DNA of 64,000 nucleotides from Hippopus hippopus (Eukaryota > Mollusca > Bivalvia > Cardiida > Cardiidae). Shown piece by piece: positions 32,365 to 43,656 of this stretch; within the stretch, counting starts at the first letter, position 1, and the number at the start of each line of letters is the position of its first letter. Both the position numbers and the translations under genes were made by a program. The notes under the pieces were generated by a model. The model saw nothing but the letters and a program-made list of their open reading frames with translations, did not search any database and was not told where the DNA came from. The stretch is from positions 36,892,974-36,956,973 of the forward strand of contig OX328105.1 of NCBI GenBank assembly GCA_946811185.2, written 5' to 3'.

Positions 32365-32720
32365 TTTGTCCTAGCTATTGTTCCTTAGTCACGTAATTTT
32401 AAAGACGACTTCAAAAAAAGTTTTTCTGATTTTTATACGAACTCTACTTTTATCGGGCAACGGTCTAATGATTGTTGTTATTTGGGTCCGTTGTTATGGC
32501 TAGTACGCATGCTCAATACTAAAAGGAAGTATGAACTGGTACCCGTGTTGGAGCAATTACGGTCGGTTCAACAAGGTACCAGTTCATTCTCTCTTCCATT
32601 GCACCCAGACGTTTTTCACACCCGACCGGATTTGACTTTTGAGGATACAAAAGGCAGTAAAACCATTGCGTATGAATCTTCGTATCTTTATTCCGATCAT
32701 TTACGTTAAGGTAACGAAAT
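32365..32720. promoter_or_regulatory. Putative promoter region between CFAP45 and MTERF4
   Basis: This stretch is less repetitive than its surroundings and lies directly upstream of the CFAP45 start. A sequence at 32490-32503, GTTGTTATGGCTAG, agrees with 10 of 14 positions of the palindromic RFX X-box found before many ciliary genes; this is weak. A plus-strand donor-like AAG|GTAACG lies near 32709 and might end a 5' non-coding exon of MTERF4. All of this is inference from position. Confidence 0.3.
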
Positions 32721-34925
32721 CGTTACGTGCCTGTTACAAAACTTGAGTAACTTATGTAAGTTTATTCGTTAAATATTTTCGTAACTCATGAAACACCGAT
32801 TTTTCGCTGGCGTCGCTAAAAAGGGAATTTTATCTTTATTTCAGTATACAACTCTTAAACTTATTATATAATGGAATAAAAATAATTCACTTTCGATAAT
32901 AATACTGATGTATCTGTGGAAATCCGGCCAAGGAAGCCCTCTTCAACCGATGGAATCATCCTAGATCACTTTTCGTCCGTGGATTGTTCGTTCTTCAGAC
33001 AATTAGAATAGAAAAAGTTATTATTTGCATAGTGGGCCCTTTATGTGCATACATGACACATATCAACATACAAATATACACTTAATGAATGTACATATAT
33101 GAATTGAAATACATCATAAATAAGCCACTGCATGACATTAGCTACAAATAGACAAGGACACCCAGCAAAGACTCAGATCAGCCTGTATATGAGCGCAGTC
33201 TGATCTGGCTCCTTGCTGTGCACTCTATGGTTAGCTTCCATAACCGGAGAGTGAAGGCTTTAATATCAAAAAGGGGATTTACAGGACAGTATAAGTCCTC
33301 AGTATGCGTATCCATTAAAATTGTAGAAATGTCCAGAGACTGGGAAAGGCTTGGGCCATGCGCCATAGTCACATTAAAATCCAAAATGTTACATTTGAAA
33401 TTGCATGAAGGTCAGGGCTCCATCAGTAACTTCTTTCCCACAATGATCGTTTATTAACAGACCCATTCAGACGATCCTAGCGAGAATCAGAGCAACTCTC
33501 AGATCACATCTCTCTCCGAGCCTATCCTAAGCATATCCATGGACATGCAGCAAATGTTTATCAGTGTATATCATGCTGATTGAGAAGGCCACTTTTTTTT
33601 TTTTTCATCAGGAATTAGGTAGGTAACATTCTCAATCAGCTTATGGTCTAATAGTATTTATGTTCCCTGCTACCCCAATTGATAAGTTCATTTCAATCAT
33701 CATGCTATAATACTGCTAAAAGAAATAAAAAGATATGAAATTAGATCGCTGAAAAAAAAACAAAACGCGAAAACCCATGACACAACAACGGTCAATTTGA
33801 CACCGTCCGATCAGAGTTGTCTCAAATTTTTTCTTCATCATTTATAATGAATTTAAACAGTGAATTTATATAATTATATGTAAAGAATGATAATGAGAAA
33901 AAAAGTTTTTGTTTTTTTTTTCTTTAATGAAATGAAAATAACAATGAAAGGGGGTGAAGGTCAGACGTTCGTCTTATGGAACAATGAAAGGGGGGTGAAG
34001 GTTAGGCCTTTGTCTTTTGGTGTCATCCTTATATTTCCATAATAACCAAGTAATTTTGACCCTTGATCATTTCTCTTTGATGCTTGGAAATTTCATTTTG
34101 ACTCTTGAAAATTTCAGCCCAAGATTCATTGACTTGTGGGATTCAGGACCTAATGAGAACCCAGATGACTATGTTTGATTCCAAGCATTAAATATAGAAC
34201 CAGCATAAGCATTTAGCTACATTTTGACTTGCATTGGGATAGTACTAGTTTAAAAAAATAAATGAAAGCAATTAAAAGATTTTGTGTTTTTTTCTTAAAT
34301 TGTCACATTGGTTTTCAAAATGTCACATTGATTTTCCTGGAGGAAGGGACATTGTCTCATTGAAAATAATTCTTTCCCAATCACTGAATGTCATGTGCTG
34401 GATCAAATGTTCACATCATGTCACAGGTAATTCAAATCATGCTGAAAATCAACAGTGCATTGTTATGACAATAAATGAAAGTGACTAACTGAGGCTTCCT
34501 ATATATTTTCTTTTCGTATTTCAAAGCATTCATGAATAAAATGAGTAACCTTCATGATGATGTCTTTATCTTCTGAAGTCATCTATGTTTTACAATGACA
34601 CTATGAATTTCAGGGAATTAATGAAACACTATGAAAACAAAACTCTATTGTTTGATATTTCGATATTTCAGTGTTTTAGGTAAAGACTAAGGTTTAAAAA
34701 GAAATTAAAAGAGTTAAGGCTAACCCCCCCCCCCCCAAAAAAAAAAAAAAACGGATAATGATTATGTTGTCAGTATTAAGTTTCACAACAACTTCATAAT
34801 GACTGAATATGCCAAAGGTGACTATTAGATCATAAACCCTTTTACTGTTTTACCTATCACAAGCATGGCCGGAGACCTTTATAATCATATACAAGTTTAA
34901 TTGTAGGCTATTAGATCATAATATT
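32721..34925. other. Intergenic, no recognised gene
   Basis: 33150-33260 holds a CAGATCAGCC / GGCTCC-type palindrome fragment. Two near copies of AACAATGAAAGGGG with GTGAAGGT follow each other at 33940-34005. A C14/A15 tract lies at 34725-34752 at the right end. Nothing coding is supported. Confidence 0.4.
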
Positions 34926-34929
34926 ATGC

Positions 34930-35154
34930 AAATGAGCCATGCTGTGTGAAAAGGGTACTTAATGCATCCGCAAAAAGTCTTGACCCAGGCTGACCTGGAT
35001 TGAAACTGTCTGCTGTTGGTTTATTTTCTGCATGTCTAAGGACCATTCAGATTCTACTGCAAAATTCAGCCGGCTGTTAGACATAGTAGATTTTATGGAT
35101 CCATAATTATGTGACAGCTTGCTTGGTATGATACATCATGGAGACGCATTAAAT
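34930..35154. mobile_element. R3 element cut at its TTAA
   Basis: It has GAGCCATGCTGTGTGAAAAG at the left, CAGGCTGACCTGG and GGATCCATAATTATGTGAC. It stops at GAGACGCATTAA, the same point where the 285-1011 copy is split by R1. The R1-like CTTTACCAAACTACAAAATT follows directly. Confidence 0.65.
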
Positions 35155-35595
35155 CTTTACCAAACTACAAAATTTTGGACTGGACCTGATTGAAAGCAGT
35201 GTTTAAATGGCCCGTATTGTGGGAAGAGGAGAAAATTCTGGAGACCAGCATTTTATTCTTTTCCCGTGATGTTTTCTACTCTTAAGACAGATCCCATCAT
35301 TTGTGCCACATTTGCCATCAGCAAATGCATTCAATTTCTAAGGCAAGTCTAGAACTATTCTGCCTCGTAATATTGCAACAGCATTCATTTCTGTATTACT
35401 GCTGATCATTGTTTTGATGGTGGTTATTAGCAGCCAGTGGCTAGGGAAGAAAGTTTTTGGTAGTAAAAGAAACTCCAGGAAAGCATGGATAGACATGTAC
35501 ACCGGCCACAGCAATATATATATATGAAATAATGTTATTAAAACGATATTAAAAATGAAACAAATGAACAGACTGTTGCCTGGTAAAGAGTTCAG
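35151..35595. mobile_element. R1 element, inserted in R3 and itself interrupted
   Basis: It starts in the R3 TTAA, has the core AAAATTCTGGAGACCAGC and TTTTCCCGTGATGTTTTC, and reaches AGGCAAGTCTAGAA near 35355. The end CCTGGTAAAGAGTTCA appears only at about 35580, after some 200 bp of unrelated sequence. Confidence 0.5.
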
Positions 35596-35652
35596 TGTCA
35601 AAATTGCATCTTTTTACTCAATTGAACAATCCAGTTTCTTCATGCTTATTAA

Positions 35653-35880
35653 TTAACTCTTTGCCAAACAATCCCTGGTTTGTACGACCCTGAGATAGAA
35701 GCCTTTTGAAAACATTGTGAGAAGAGGAGAAAATGCTGGTAACTAGCATTTTCTCCTATTCCACAATCTTTTCTACCCTGCTCAAAACAAATTTCAATTT
35801 TTGACTTACGTTTATTTTGTTGTCTGCAAGTGCTTTCAATTTGGTCAGGTATAAAATTTTGTCATTTGCTAAAGAGTTAA
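35653..35880. mobile_element. R1 element
   Basis: TTAACTCTTTGCCAAACAAT at the left, core GAAAATGCTGGTAACTAGC, TCATTTGCTAAAGAGTTAA at the right. Confidence 0.8.
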
Positions 35881-35953
35881 GAAAAATATTCAGTGATACA
35901 TGTATGACTCAGTGTTTTACAAGAAATTTTGATTCAGCAGCAAAAAATGTGAA

Positions 35954-37350
35954 TATGCCCCTTTACTGCTATACCACATGACAAAATTTTAGACTGGTCC
36001 AAATTGACAGCATTTCCAGACGATAAATTATATTTGGCTAACATTATTAGATTTATTTCTGAAAGACTTTTGAAGACATCGTGGGAAAAGGAGGAAGTGC
36101 TGGTTACTAGCATTTTTAGCTCACCTGAGCACAAAGTGCTCAAGGTGAGCTTTTGTATGATCATGCTGTGTCCGGCGTCCGGCGTGCGTTGTCAACTTTT
36201 ACCTTGTGTACGCTCTAGAGGCCGCATTTTCAGTCCAATACTCATGAAACATGGTCAGAATCTTTGCCTTGATGATATCTTAGACGAGTGTGAAAATGGA
36301 TCATGTCAGGTCAAAAACTAGGTCATTAGGTCAAACCTTAGTAAAACCTTGTGTACACTCCAGAGGCCACATTTTTAGACCAATACTCTTGAAAATTAGT
36401 AGAATGTTTGTCTTAATGATATTCCGGATGAGTTCGTAAATGGTTCGTGTTGGGTCAAAAACTGGGTCACAAGGTCAAACCTTAGAAAAACCTTGTGTAC
36501 GCTTTAGAGGCCACATTTTCAGTCTAATACTCTTGAATGTTGGTCAGAGTGTTTGTCTTGATCAGGACCAAAAAGTAGGTCACCGAGTCCATTCTTTAAA
36601 AAACCTTGTGTACACTCTAGAGGCCACATTTTTAGTCCAATACTCTTTAGAGTTGGTCAGAATATTTGTTTTGAAGATGTCTTAGAAAAGTTTGAAAATG
36701 GGTCATGCTGGGTCAAAAACTAGGTCGCAAGGTCAAATTTTAGGAAAACCTTGTGGATCCTGTAGAAGCCACATTTTCAGTCCGGTACTCATGAAACTTG
36801 GTCAGAATGCTTGTCTTGATGGTATCTAGCAGGTTTTTGGAAATGGGTCACGTCATGCCAAAAACTAGGTCACTGGGACCAATCTTTGAAAAAATTTGCA
36901 TATGCTGTAGAGGCCACATTTTCAGTCCAATACTCATGAAACTTGGTCAGAATGTTTTTCTTTATAACATCTTAGATGAGAAAATGGGTCAGGTTGGGTG
37001 AAAAACTAGGTCAATGGGTCAAATCTTGGAAAAACCTTGTGTACACTCTAAAGGCCACAACTTAAGTTCAATACTCATGAAAACTTGGTCAAAATGTTTG
37101 TCTTGATGACATCTTAAATTAGTCTAGAGAAAGCTTGTGTACAAGCTAGAGGCCAAATTTTCAGTCCAATAATTTTGAAAGCTTGTTAGAATGTTTGTCA
37201 TAATATCTCGCAAGAGATTTAGAATTGATCATGTTTCGTCAAAAGGCTCAGGTGAGCAACTTCAGGGTCATCATGGCCCTCAAATCTCCTTTTTCCACTG
37301 TGTTTTCAAGTCTTATTTTCTATGGTTGTTAAAACTCGGGATTGTATGGT
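35954..37350. mobile_element. R1 element (inverted) split by an R5 insertion
   Basis: The left half 35954-36117 ends at GTTACTAGCATTTTT; the right half resumes at about 37285 with CTCCTTTTTCCACTGTG and ends CGGGATTGTATGGTAAC. Joined, these halves give the normal R1 core. This fixes the limits of the R5 element between them. Confidence 0.75.
36118..37284. mobile_element. R5 element, complete by nesting
   Basis: It begins AGCTCACCTGAGCACAAAGTG, a short hairpin (GCTCACCTGAGC, then GTGCTCAAGGTGAGC), and ends GGTCATCATGGCCCTCAAAT after GCTCAGGTGAGC. Between are about seven imperfect copies of a unit of about 130 bp with CTCTAGAGGCCACATTTTCAG-like, ACTTGGTCAGAATGTTTGTC and CAAAAACTAGGTCAC-like parts. 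It has no extended conserved frame. Confidence 0.7.
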
Positions 37351-37506
37351 AACAGTATCTGAAAAATTATCTGAAAAATCTCGAACATGTCCATATTGAA
37401 AGTATTGGCAAACAAATTTCATTTGGCATGTGAATTTCTCTTTAAATGGGTAGAAAAAATTATAAAAAAGCAAAATATGATCTGCTTATATCTACCACCT
37501 TTTTTA

Positions 37507-38430
37507 GATCACCTGACCAGGAAATGTAGGAGGTGAGCATTGTTAATCATGCTGAGTCTGGTGTCGGTATGTCATTGACTTTTACCTAGTGTATACTCTA
37601 GAGGCCACATAATGTTTGTATCATCAGATACTTATGAAACTTGGTCACAATGTTTGCCTTGATGATATCGTGTAGGAAAATAAAATATGGGTCACCTTAG
37701 TTAAAAGTAGGTCACCGGGTCAAATCTTGAAAGGCCTTTTTTTAACACTAGAGGTCACAATTTCATTATCTTGTGTATACACTAGAGACCACATTTTTGT
37801 CAGATACACATGAAACATGGTCACAATGTTTGTCTTAATGATAACTTGTAAAAGTTTAAAATATAGGTCACCCTAGTTATGAGCAGGTCGTGGGGTCAAA
37901 TTTTTGAAAAACCTTTTTTTACTCCCTCTTGTGGCTACAATTTCAGTCCAGTACTCACATTGACTTAGGTCAAAATGTTTGTCTTAATGAATTCTTGGAG
38001 GAAATTGAAAATGGGTCATATCTGGTAAAAAAGTAGGTCACTGGTACAATCTTTTATTGAAATCCCCTCTTTTTTTTTTACACTCTGTAAGCCTTATTTT
38101 CTGTCCAGTATTTTTGAAAGTTTCTCAGATAGTTTGTTTTGATGAAATCTTGGATAATTTCAAAATGTGATCAGATGGGGGTCAGAAAGGAGGTAACTGG
38201 GACAAATCTTAGAAAAACCTTATGTTCACTCCAGAGTGCACATTTTTAGTGCAGTACATTGTACTCTGTGTTCAGAACGTTTATCTTGTTGATATCTGTG
38301 ACAAATTGGAAAATGGGTCACACAGGTAAAACAGTAGCTCACTGGTACAAATCTTTGAAAAACTTCATTTACATTCTAGAAGCCATATTTTCTGTCCTAT
38401 ATACTCTTGAAAGCTGGCCTGAATGTTAAA
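37507..38430. repeat. R5 element, older copy
   Basis: GATCACCTGACCAGGAAATG at the left; repeated CTAGAGGTCACAATTTCA, GAAACTTGGTCACAATG and AGTAGGTCACTGG-like units follow to about 38430. Units are more diverged than in 36118-37284. Confidence 0.6.
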
Positions 38431-38493
38431 GAAAAAAGAACAAGATTAGCAGTTGAAGATGTTGTTAAAGAAAGAAAGTTAATCTTGACGGAG

Positions 38494-38725
38494 GGTCCTG
38501 CATGGTTCAGTGATAAGGTGTAGGACTCTTGACCTGGAGGCCCAGGGTTTGAGCCTCACTGGATCCACTGTGTTTTTCATGGGGGTGTCCTTGGGCAAGA
38601 CAGTTCAGAGCCCTAGCCTAGTACTGATGAAAGCCAGGAAATACATAAATATCTGAGGTGTTGCCATGATATACCTAAAATAATGTTGAAAGCAGCGTAA
38701 AACGCCATTCAATTAATCAATCAAT
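38494..38725 (+). mobile_element. tRNA-derived SINE
   Basis: GGTTCAGTGATAAGGTGTAG and CCCAGGGTTTGAGCCTCAC form the tRNA-like head; CCTTGGGCAAGACAGTTCAG is in the body. The tail AAAACGCCATTCAATTAATC ends in ATCAATCAAT. It lies 85 bp before the MTERF4 start. Confidence 0.75.
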
Positions 38726-38810
38726 AATCTTTACAGAAAAAACTTTCACCTCATTTCCTTGAAGCTATATTTATGATTTTTTTTTCAGTGGATTCTGGAG
38801 TGCTCTTAAA

Positions 38811-40022
38811 ATGAATGCAGGCAGCAAAGTTAAAAGATGTCTCAAGACTGTTTTCAGTCAGAGTATCAGGCAAGGAAATCGATGTTTCAAGCAATATACA
38901 GAGTATCCCAAAAAACTGCAGAGCTGTTCATATGTATTTGGTAGAACTTTGATTACAGTTTCTCCATGTAGCTCCATATCTTTGCATATTGAGTCACATG
39001 CCATATCACTAGGGAGCCGTGCAAACTATTCTTTTTCAAGCCAGACTGATTCAGAAGATTCAGAGAATTTCCTTGTATCTGGTAGCCAAGAAAATGCGCA
39101 CATTACACCTGCTTCAAATAAAACAAGCGAAACATATCAAGATTTCTTAAAAGATAATAATGATATGCCCAAATCAACTTCAACAACCGATAGCAAAGAG
39201 GTAAATAAGGCTATTTCTGAACTTCTGACTAAAGCAGCAAAACTAGATGTGATGATAAAATCACTTGATCCAAAGAAATTACAGAAAGATATTGAACAGT
39301 TAATTGATGTGGGATTCCCCATAATGGACTTACAAATTCTTTGCAAATTTCCTAGAGTGTTCTTAAACCTATCAAGGTTCAGTGAATTTACTCAACTTTT
39401 ATACTCATTAGGTTACAGACAAATAGATATCATCACTATGTTTTCAAATTATCCACCAGTCATGCTCTATACAGCAGAGGATTTCATGACCATTTTTAAG
39501 AGTTTGAACAAAATAGGGTTCAGAGCAAAAAATATTGTTAATCTGACAGTGTCCTGCCCGGTTGTTCTTGAGAAAGAACCAAAAATGTTACAAGCAAGAC
39601 TTTCAGCTTTACAAGAACTTTTCAAAACCCAGGATGTGTTCAGTTTAATTGGAAGCTCTCCACATGTGTTGATAGACAGCATGGATTCTATTTTGGAAAA
39701 ATTTGCATATGTTTCACAAGAGATGGGAATAACTCAAAGACAAATGATGTACTCCGATTTGTATAATCTTTCCTTGCAGCACTTGCACACTAGGCATATG
39801 TATTTAGTTAGAACAGGTTACTTTAGAAAAGTCATCAGTGATAAGCAAGTTTCCTTGAATCCAACCCTGGATACCATACTCAATACATCAGATGAAGAGT
39901 TTGTTAAAAGGTTTGGTGGTTTATCAGTGGAAGAGTATAATGTGTTTGCAGCTTTGCTTAAGAGAGATCAGATGATTTCAAATAGGAACATTAAACTACA
40001 AGATGATGATGAAGAAGACTGA
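38811..40022 (+). CDS. MTERF4: Mitochondrial transcription termination factor family, MTERF4-like
   Basis: A 403-residue intronless frame. mTERF proteins are mitochondrial nucleic-acid-binding superhelices; MTERF4 is known to act with the methyltransferase NSUN4 in mitoribosome assembly. Residues 1-45 are basic (KVKRCLK, RQGNRCFK) and look like a mitochondrial presequence. Leu/Pro-patterned mTERF repeats occur at about 163-187 (GFPIMDLQILCKFPRVFL), 197-222 (LGYRQIDIITMFSNYPPVML), 231-253 and 268-289. The end SDEEFVKRFGGLSVEEYNVF and the acidic tail DDDEED resemble the C-terminus of MTERF4, which favours it over other MTERF proteins. An acceptor-like TTTTTTTTTCAG at 38777-38788 suggests an upstream non-coding exon. 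No close AATAAA is seen after the stop. Confidence 0.88.
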   Translation: MNAGSKVKRCLKTVFSQSIRQGNRCFKQYTEYPKKLQSCSYVFGRTLITVSPCSSISLHIESHAISLGSRANYSFSSQTDSEDSENFLVSGSQENAHITPASNKTSETYQDFLKDNNDMPKSTSTTDSKEVNKAISELLTKAAKLDVMIKSLDPKKLQKDIEQLIDVGFPIMDLQILCKFPRVFLNLSRFSEFTQLLYSLGYRQIDIITMFSNYPPVMLYTAEDFMTIFKSLNKIGFRAKNIVNLTVSCPVVLEKEPKMLQARLSALQELFKTQDVFSLIGSSPHVLIDSMDSILEKFAYVSQEMGITQRQMMYSDLYNLSLQHLHTRHMYLVRTGYFRKVISDKQVSLNPTLDTILNTSDEEFVKRFGGLSVEEYNVFAALLKRDQMISNRNIKLQDDDEED

Positions 40023-40300
40023 AAAGAAATATTCAAAGGTGATGGTACTTTAGTGGAAATGCCTCACCATTGACATAAGGCATTGAAGGCTCTTGAAAAC
40101 ATAATTGGAAAAGAAGAAAAAACCAGGAGCATTTTCTCGCTTTTCCAAAATGATGAGAATGAAGAAGACTGAAAGGAAATTAATATGCTATGATGATGGA
40201 AATTAAGTGATACTGCCATTTACAAAACACATTGAAAGGTTCTGGAAAATGTAATTGGAAAAGGAGAAAATACCATGGGCATTTTCTCATTTTTTGCTTC
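40011..40300. repeat. 150-bp tandem duplication over the MTERF4 stop codon
   Basis: GAAGAAGACTGAAAAGAAAT at 40011-40030 recurs as GAAGAAGACTGAAAGGAAAT at 40161-40180. Each copy is followed by a TTGAAAACATAATTGGAAAA-like and GCATTTTCTC segment recalling the R1 core. The second copy lies in the 3' UTR and does not extend the protein. Confidence 0.75.
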
Positions 40301-41400
40301 ACTGACTGAAGGCCAGTGAGCTTAAGTCATGGCCCGGTGTCCTTCGTGGGTCCGTCCATCCGTGCGTGCTTGCATGCGTTAACTTTTATTTCAAACATCT
40401 TCATCTCTGAAACTACCCATCCAATTTTGATGAAACTTCACAGAAATGATCCTGCCATTGTCCTTTTATGAAAGAATTTGATTTCTTCAAAAACTCTGGT
40501 TGCCATGGCAACAAAACTGAAAATATTGAAAATCTTTGAAAATCTTCTTGTCTGAAACCATAAGGCCAAGGGCTACCAAACTGGGCATGTAGCTTTATCT
40601 AGTGGACCTCTACCAAGTTTCTTCAAATTATAGCCCTGGGGTCAAATTTGGCCCTGCCCAGGGGGGGTCAAAAGTTTTATATGGACTTATATTGGAAAAA
40701 CTTTAAAAATCTTCTCATACCCAGCCATAATGCCTAGGGCTACCAAATTTTGCATGTAGCTTTATCTAGTGGGCATCTACCAAGAGTGCCCAAATTATAG
40801 CCCTTGGGTCAAATTTGGCCCTGCCCCGGGGGTCACAAGTTTTACATGGGCTTATATAGGGAAAACTTTAAGAATCTTCTCGTACCTAACCATAAGGTCT
40901 AGGCTACCAAATTTGGCATGTCGCTTTATTTAGTGGGCCTCTACCAAGAGGGCCCAAAGTATAGCCCTGGGGTCAAGTTTGGCCCCACCCCAGGAGTCAC
41001 AAGTTTTACATGGGCTTGTATAGTGAAAACTTTAGAAATCTTCTTGTTAATAACCATAAGACCTAGGGCTACTAAATTTAGTCCTGTCTCAGGGGTCTCA
41101 TGTTTTACAGGGCCTTTTATTGAGGAAACTTTGAAATTCTTGTTTATAACCACACATTCTAGACCTGTGTTATTTAGTACAGGGCTTTATCTGGTGGACA
41201 TCCACCAGGATTCAAGTAATTATAGCTCTGTGGTCAAAAATGGCTTTGCCCTGGGGTCATAACTTTCTCGTAGGATTTTATAGAAAAAATTGTGTTTGTC
41301 TTCTAGTTTGAAACCAATTGGCCTAGTAATGTAATATTTGGCTTTTTTTTACAGAGGATAATAAAATTTTGTTTTCTGATAACAGTAGTGTGGGACCCTA
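40301..41400. repeat. R6 internally repeated element
   Basis: It begins CACTGACTGAAGGCCAGTG. About four units of roughly 170 bp follow, each with CTAGGGCTACCAAATTTGGC-like, TCTAGTGGGCCTCTACCAAG-like, GCCCTGGGGTCAAATTTGGC and TTTTACATGGGCTTATA parts. Units drift in sequence toward the right. No coding potential is supported. Confidence 0.7.
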
Positions 41401-41480
41401 CTCAGGAAATTCAATAATAGTAGCCTCTAGTCTGTAATAAAAGAAAATTAACAATTAAGCTAGACTTTTGTAAATTTTTA

Positions 41481-42205
41481 GCTTACCTGAACAGAAAATG
41501 CTCAAGGTGAGTTTTTGTGAATGTGCTGTTTGCGTAGTCAGTTGTCTGTCATGCGAGTGTTATCATTTACCTTGTTTACACTCTAGAGGCCACATGTTAT
41601 GTCTGATACTCATGAAACTTGGACAGAATGTTTTTCTTGATAATATCTCAAACAAGTTTGAAATTGGGCAACATAAGGTAAAGAAGTAGGTCAATTTGGC
41701 AAATCTTAGGAAACCTTTGTGTGCTTTCTAGGTCCACATTTTCAGTCCAATACTCGTGAAAATTAGAATGTTTGTCTTGATGATATCTCAGGCTACATTA
41801 AAATTTGGTCAAATCAGGTCAAAAAGAGGGTCACTTGGACAAATCTTGGAAAAACCTTTTGTGCAATCTAGAGGCCACATTTTTAGTCTGATTCTCATGA
41901 AAATTCTCTAGATGATATCTCAGACAAGTTCAAATTTGGTCATGTGTTGTCAAAAAGTAGGTCACTGGGACAAATCTTAGAAAACCATGTGTGGACTCTG
42001 GTGTGATTCCCATGAAAAGTGGTCAGAATGTTTGTTTTGATGACATTTAATACAAGTTCAGAATTTGGTCAACCTGGGTCAAAAAGTAGGTCACTTACAA
42101 TCATGTGTTTTACATTATGACCACCAGGATCTCTTCAACTTTATAAATTCTAGATGCCTATACTGAGATGAGCCCTATGGGGGCCAATGAACCTCTTGTT
42201 AATTT
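41481..42205. repeat. R5 element
   Basis: GCTTACCTGAACAGAAAATGC, then repeated CTCTAGAGGCCACAT, TTTGTCTTGATGATATCTCA and AAAAAGTAGGTCACT units. Confidence 0.65.
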
Positions 42206-42895
42206 TTATGTTTGCTGCATGAAAGTAAAGAAAAAATATTAAAGAGGCCCTTATGCTCATTTTCAGCCAGTTTTAACTCATTTTGTCTTTATTTTATCAA
42301 ACTATAGTCATTCTTATATCTTCATGCCAAATATTGCGCCTGACGGTTGCAAGGTTGTTTAGATTACGGTCGATAGAAAATGCATTTCGCTGAGTTGCGG
42401 CCTTCCATGTAAACAGACTCGTCGTTTCCGGTTTTTGAATCAAAGATTTTCAATATATCCGTTATACGCTCGGGTAGATTCGTATGATGACCATGCATTC
42501 TGTCACGTGACTGTATTTGACCTTAGTCCTGCGTCTAATGAGGTCTGTTGCAGCCTCGATTTTCAGACAGAGGTCGCGGCCTACATGCAAATTACACCGT
42601 ATCCAACTCTAAGCAAAAACCAACGATAAATTTCAGTGACACACCGCCATTGTTTACAGCTTTGATCGTCAGCCAGTTTTCTTCTGACCAATGTTCGGTT
42701 TCTAATACAAATCTCCGTTTTTCTTTTTTTCAATTACACCATACATGTCAGTAATTTATCCATGTTTACACAAAGGACTGATTTCTGTACCATTCTAAAC
42801 TGTTTGAAATTTAACAGCGTTTTTGCTCACCGGCTGTAGACGGGCATCTTTAAAGCCTGTTTCTGTATTTCAGCAGTTTGATTAAAATATGCAAT
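42206..42895. other. Unrecognised, less repetitive stretch
   Basis: It has higher complexity than its neighbours, with GC-containing words such as CGGTCGATAGAAAATGC and GTCACGTGAC. No frame over 70 codons, splice pattern or family match is visible. It could be an old repeat or part of an unannotated transcript. Confidence 0.3.
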
Positions 42896-42896
42896 T

Positions 42897-43122
42897 GAAC
42901 CCTCTACCACACAATCCCAATTTTTAATGACCATGATGGAGAAGGCTTTTAAGACATAGTGGGAAAAAAAGAACATACTGGCAACCAGCATTTTCTCCTT
43001 TTCCAACAACCTTTTTACCCTATCAAAGACAATTGCTTCGTTTTAACCGTCTTTAATTTGTCATCAGCAAATGCTTTCAGTTTGGACGAGTGTAATATTT
43101 TGTTGTTCAATAAAAAGTTAAA
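42897..43122. mobile_element. R1 element
   Basis: CTACCACACAATCCCAATTT at the left, core ACTGGCAACCAGCATTTTC, right end TTCAATAAAAAGTTAA. Both ends are mildly degraded. Confidence 0.65.
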
Positions 43123-43214
43123 GTGACATTTAACAGATTTTGTTTCTCAAGTCTTAAATTTATAGAAAATCTTAACAAAAGACTGCTAAATTTCGTTGCG
43201 TCCTCAGATGGCTA

Positions 43215-43545
43215 TAAAAAGATGGGAGAAAGGTGTGTTTCATGCAGTCGTCAACTATTACCTTGTGTGCACTCTAGAGGCAAGAGTTTTAGTCTGATAT
43301 TTTTGAAATTTTTTCAGAATATTTGTCTTTATTGTATCTGGGACGACTTTGAAAATGGGTCACGGTGAGTCAAAAAGTAGGTCACTGGGACAAATCCTAG
43401 AAAAACCATCTGTGCACTCTAGAGGCCACATTTGCAGTCGTATACTTATGAAACTTGAGAATATTTTGGTGGTGATATCTAGTATGAGGTCAGGATAGGG
43501 TCACATTGGTTGAAAAAGTAGGTCATTGGGACAAATCTTTGTTTT
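43215..43545. repeat. R5 fragment
   Basis: Three internal units with CACTCTAGAGGC, GAATATTTGTCTTTATTG and AAAAGTAGGTCACTGGGAC. The CACCTGAGC end is missing. Confidence 0.55.
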
Positions 43546-43656
43546 GCCAGCAGACGTTTTGGCCAGTAGGCTTTGGTCTAGGATGAAGAAGCCAGCCCAA
43601 AATACTAAGTAGAACAACTTGTCCGGATAAATAGGATTGCATGTTAAATTTGACAT

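Noticed and set aside
32490..32503. RFX X-box upstream of CFAP45
   Set aside because: Only 10 of 14 positions match and both half sites are imperfect; mentioned as a weak hint only and not called as a site.
36004..37001. Several frames of 67-105 codons with similar sequences (CVRSRGHIFSPIL...)
   Set aside because: They are chance translations of the R5 internal repeats and are interrupted in every unit.
40918..41262. 114-codon frame with a seemingly repetitive protein
   Set aside because: It is the translation of the R6 tandem units; the frame is not conserved between units.
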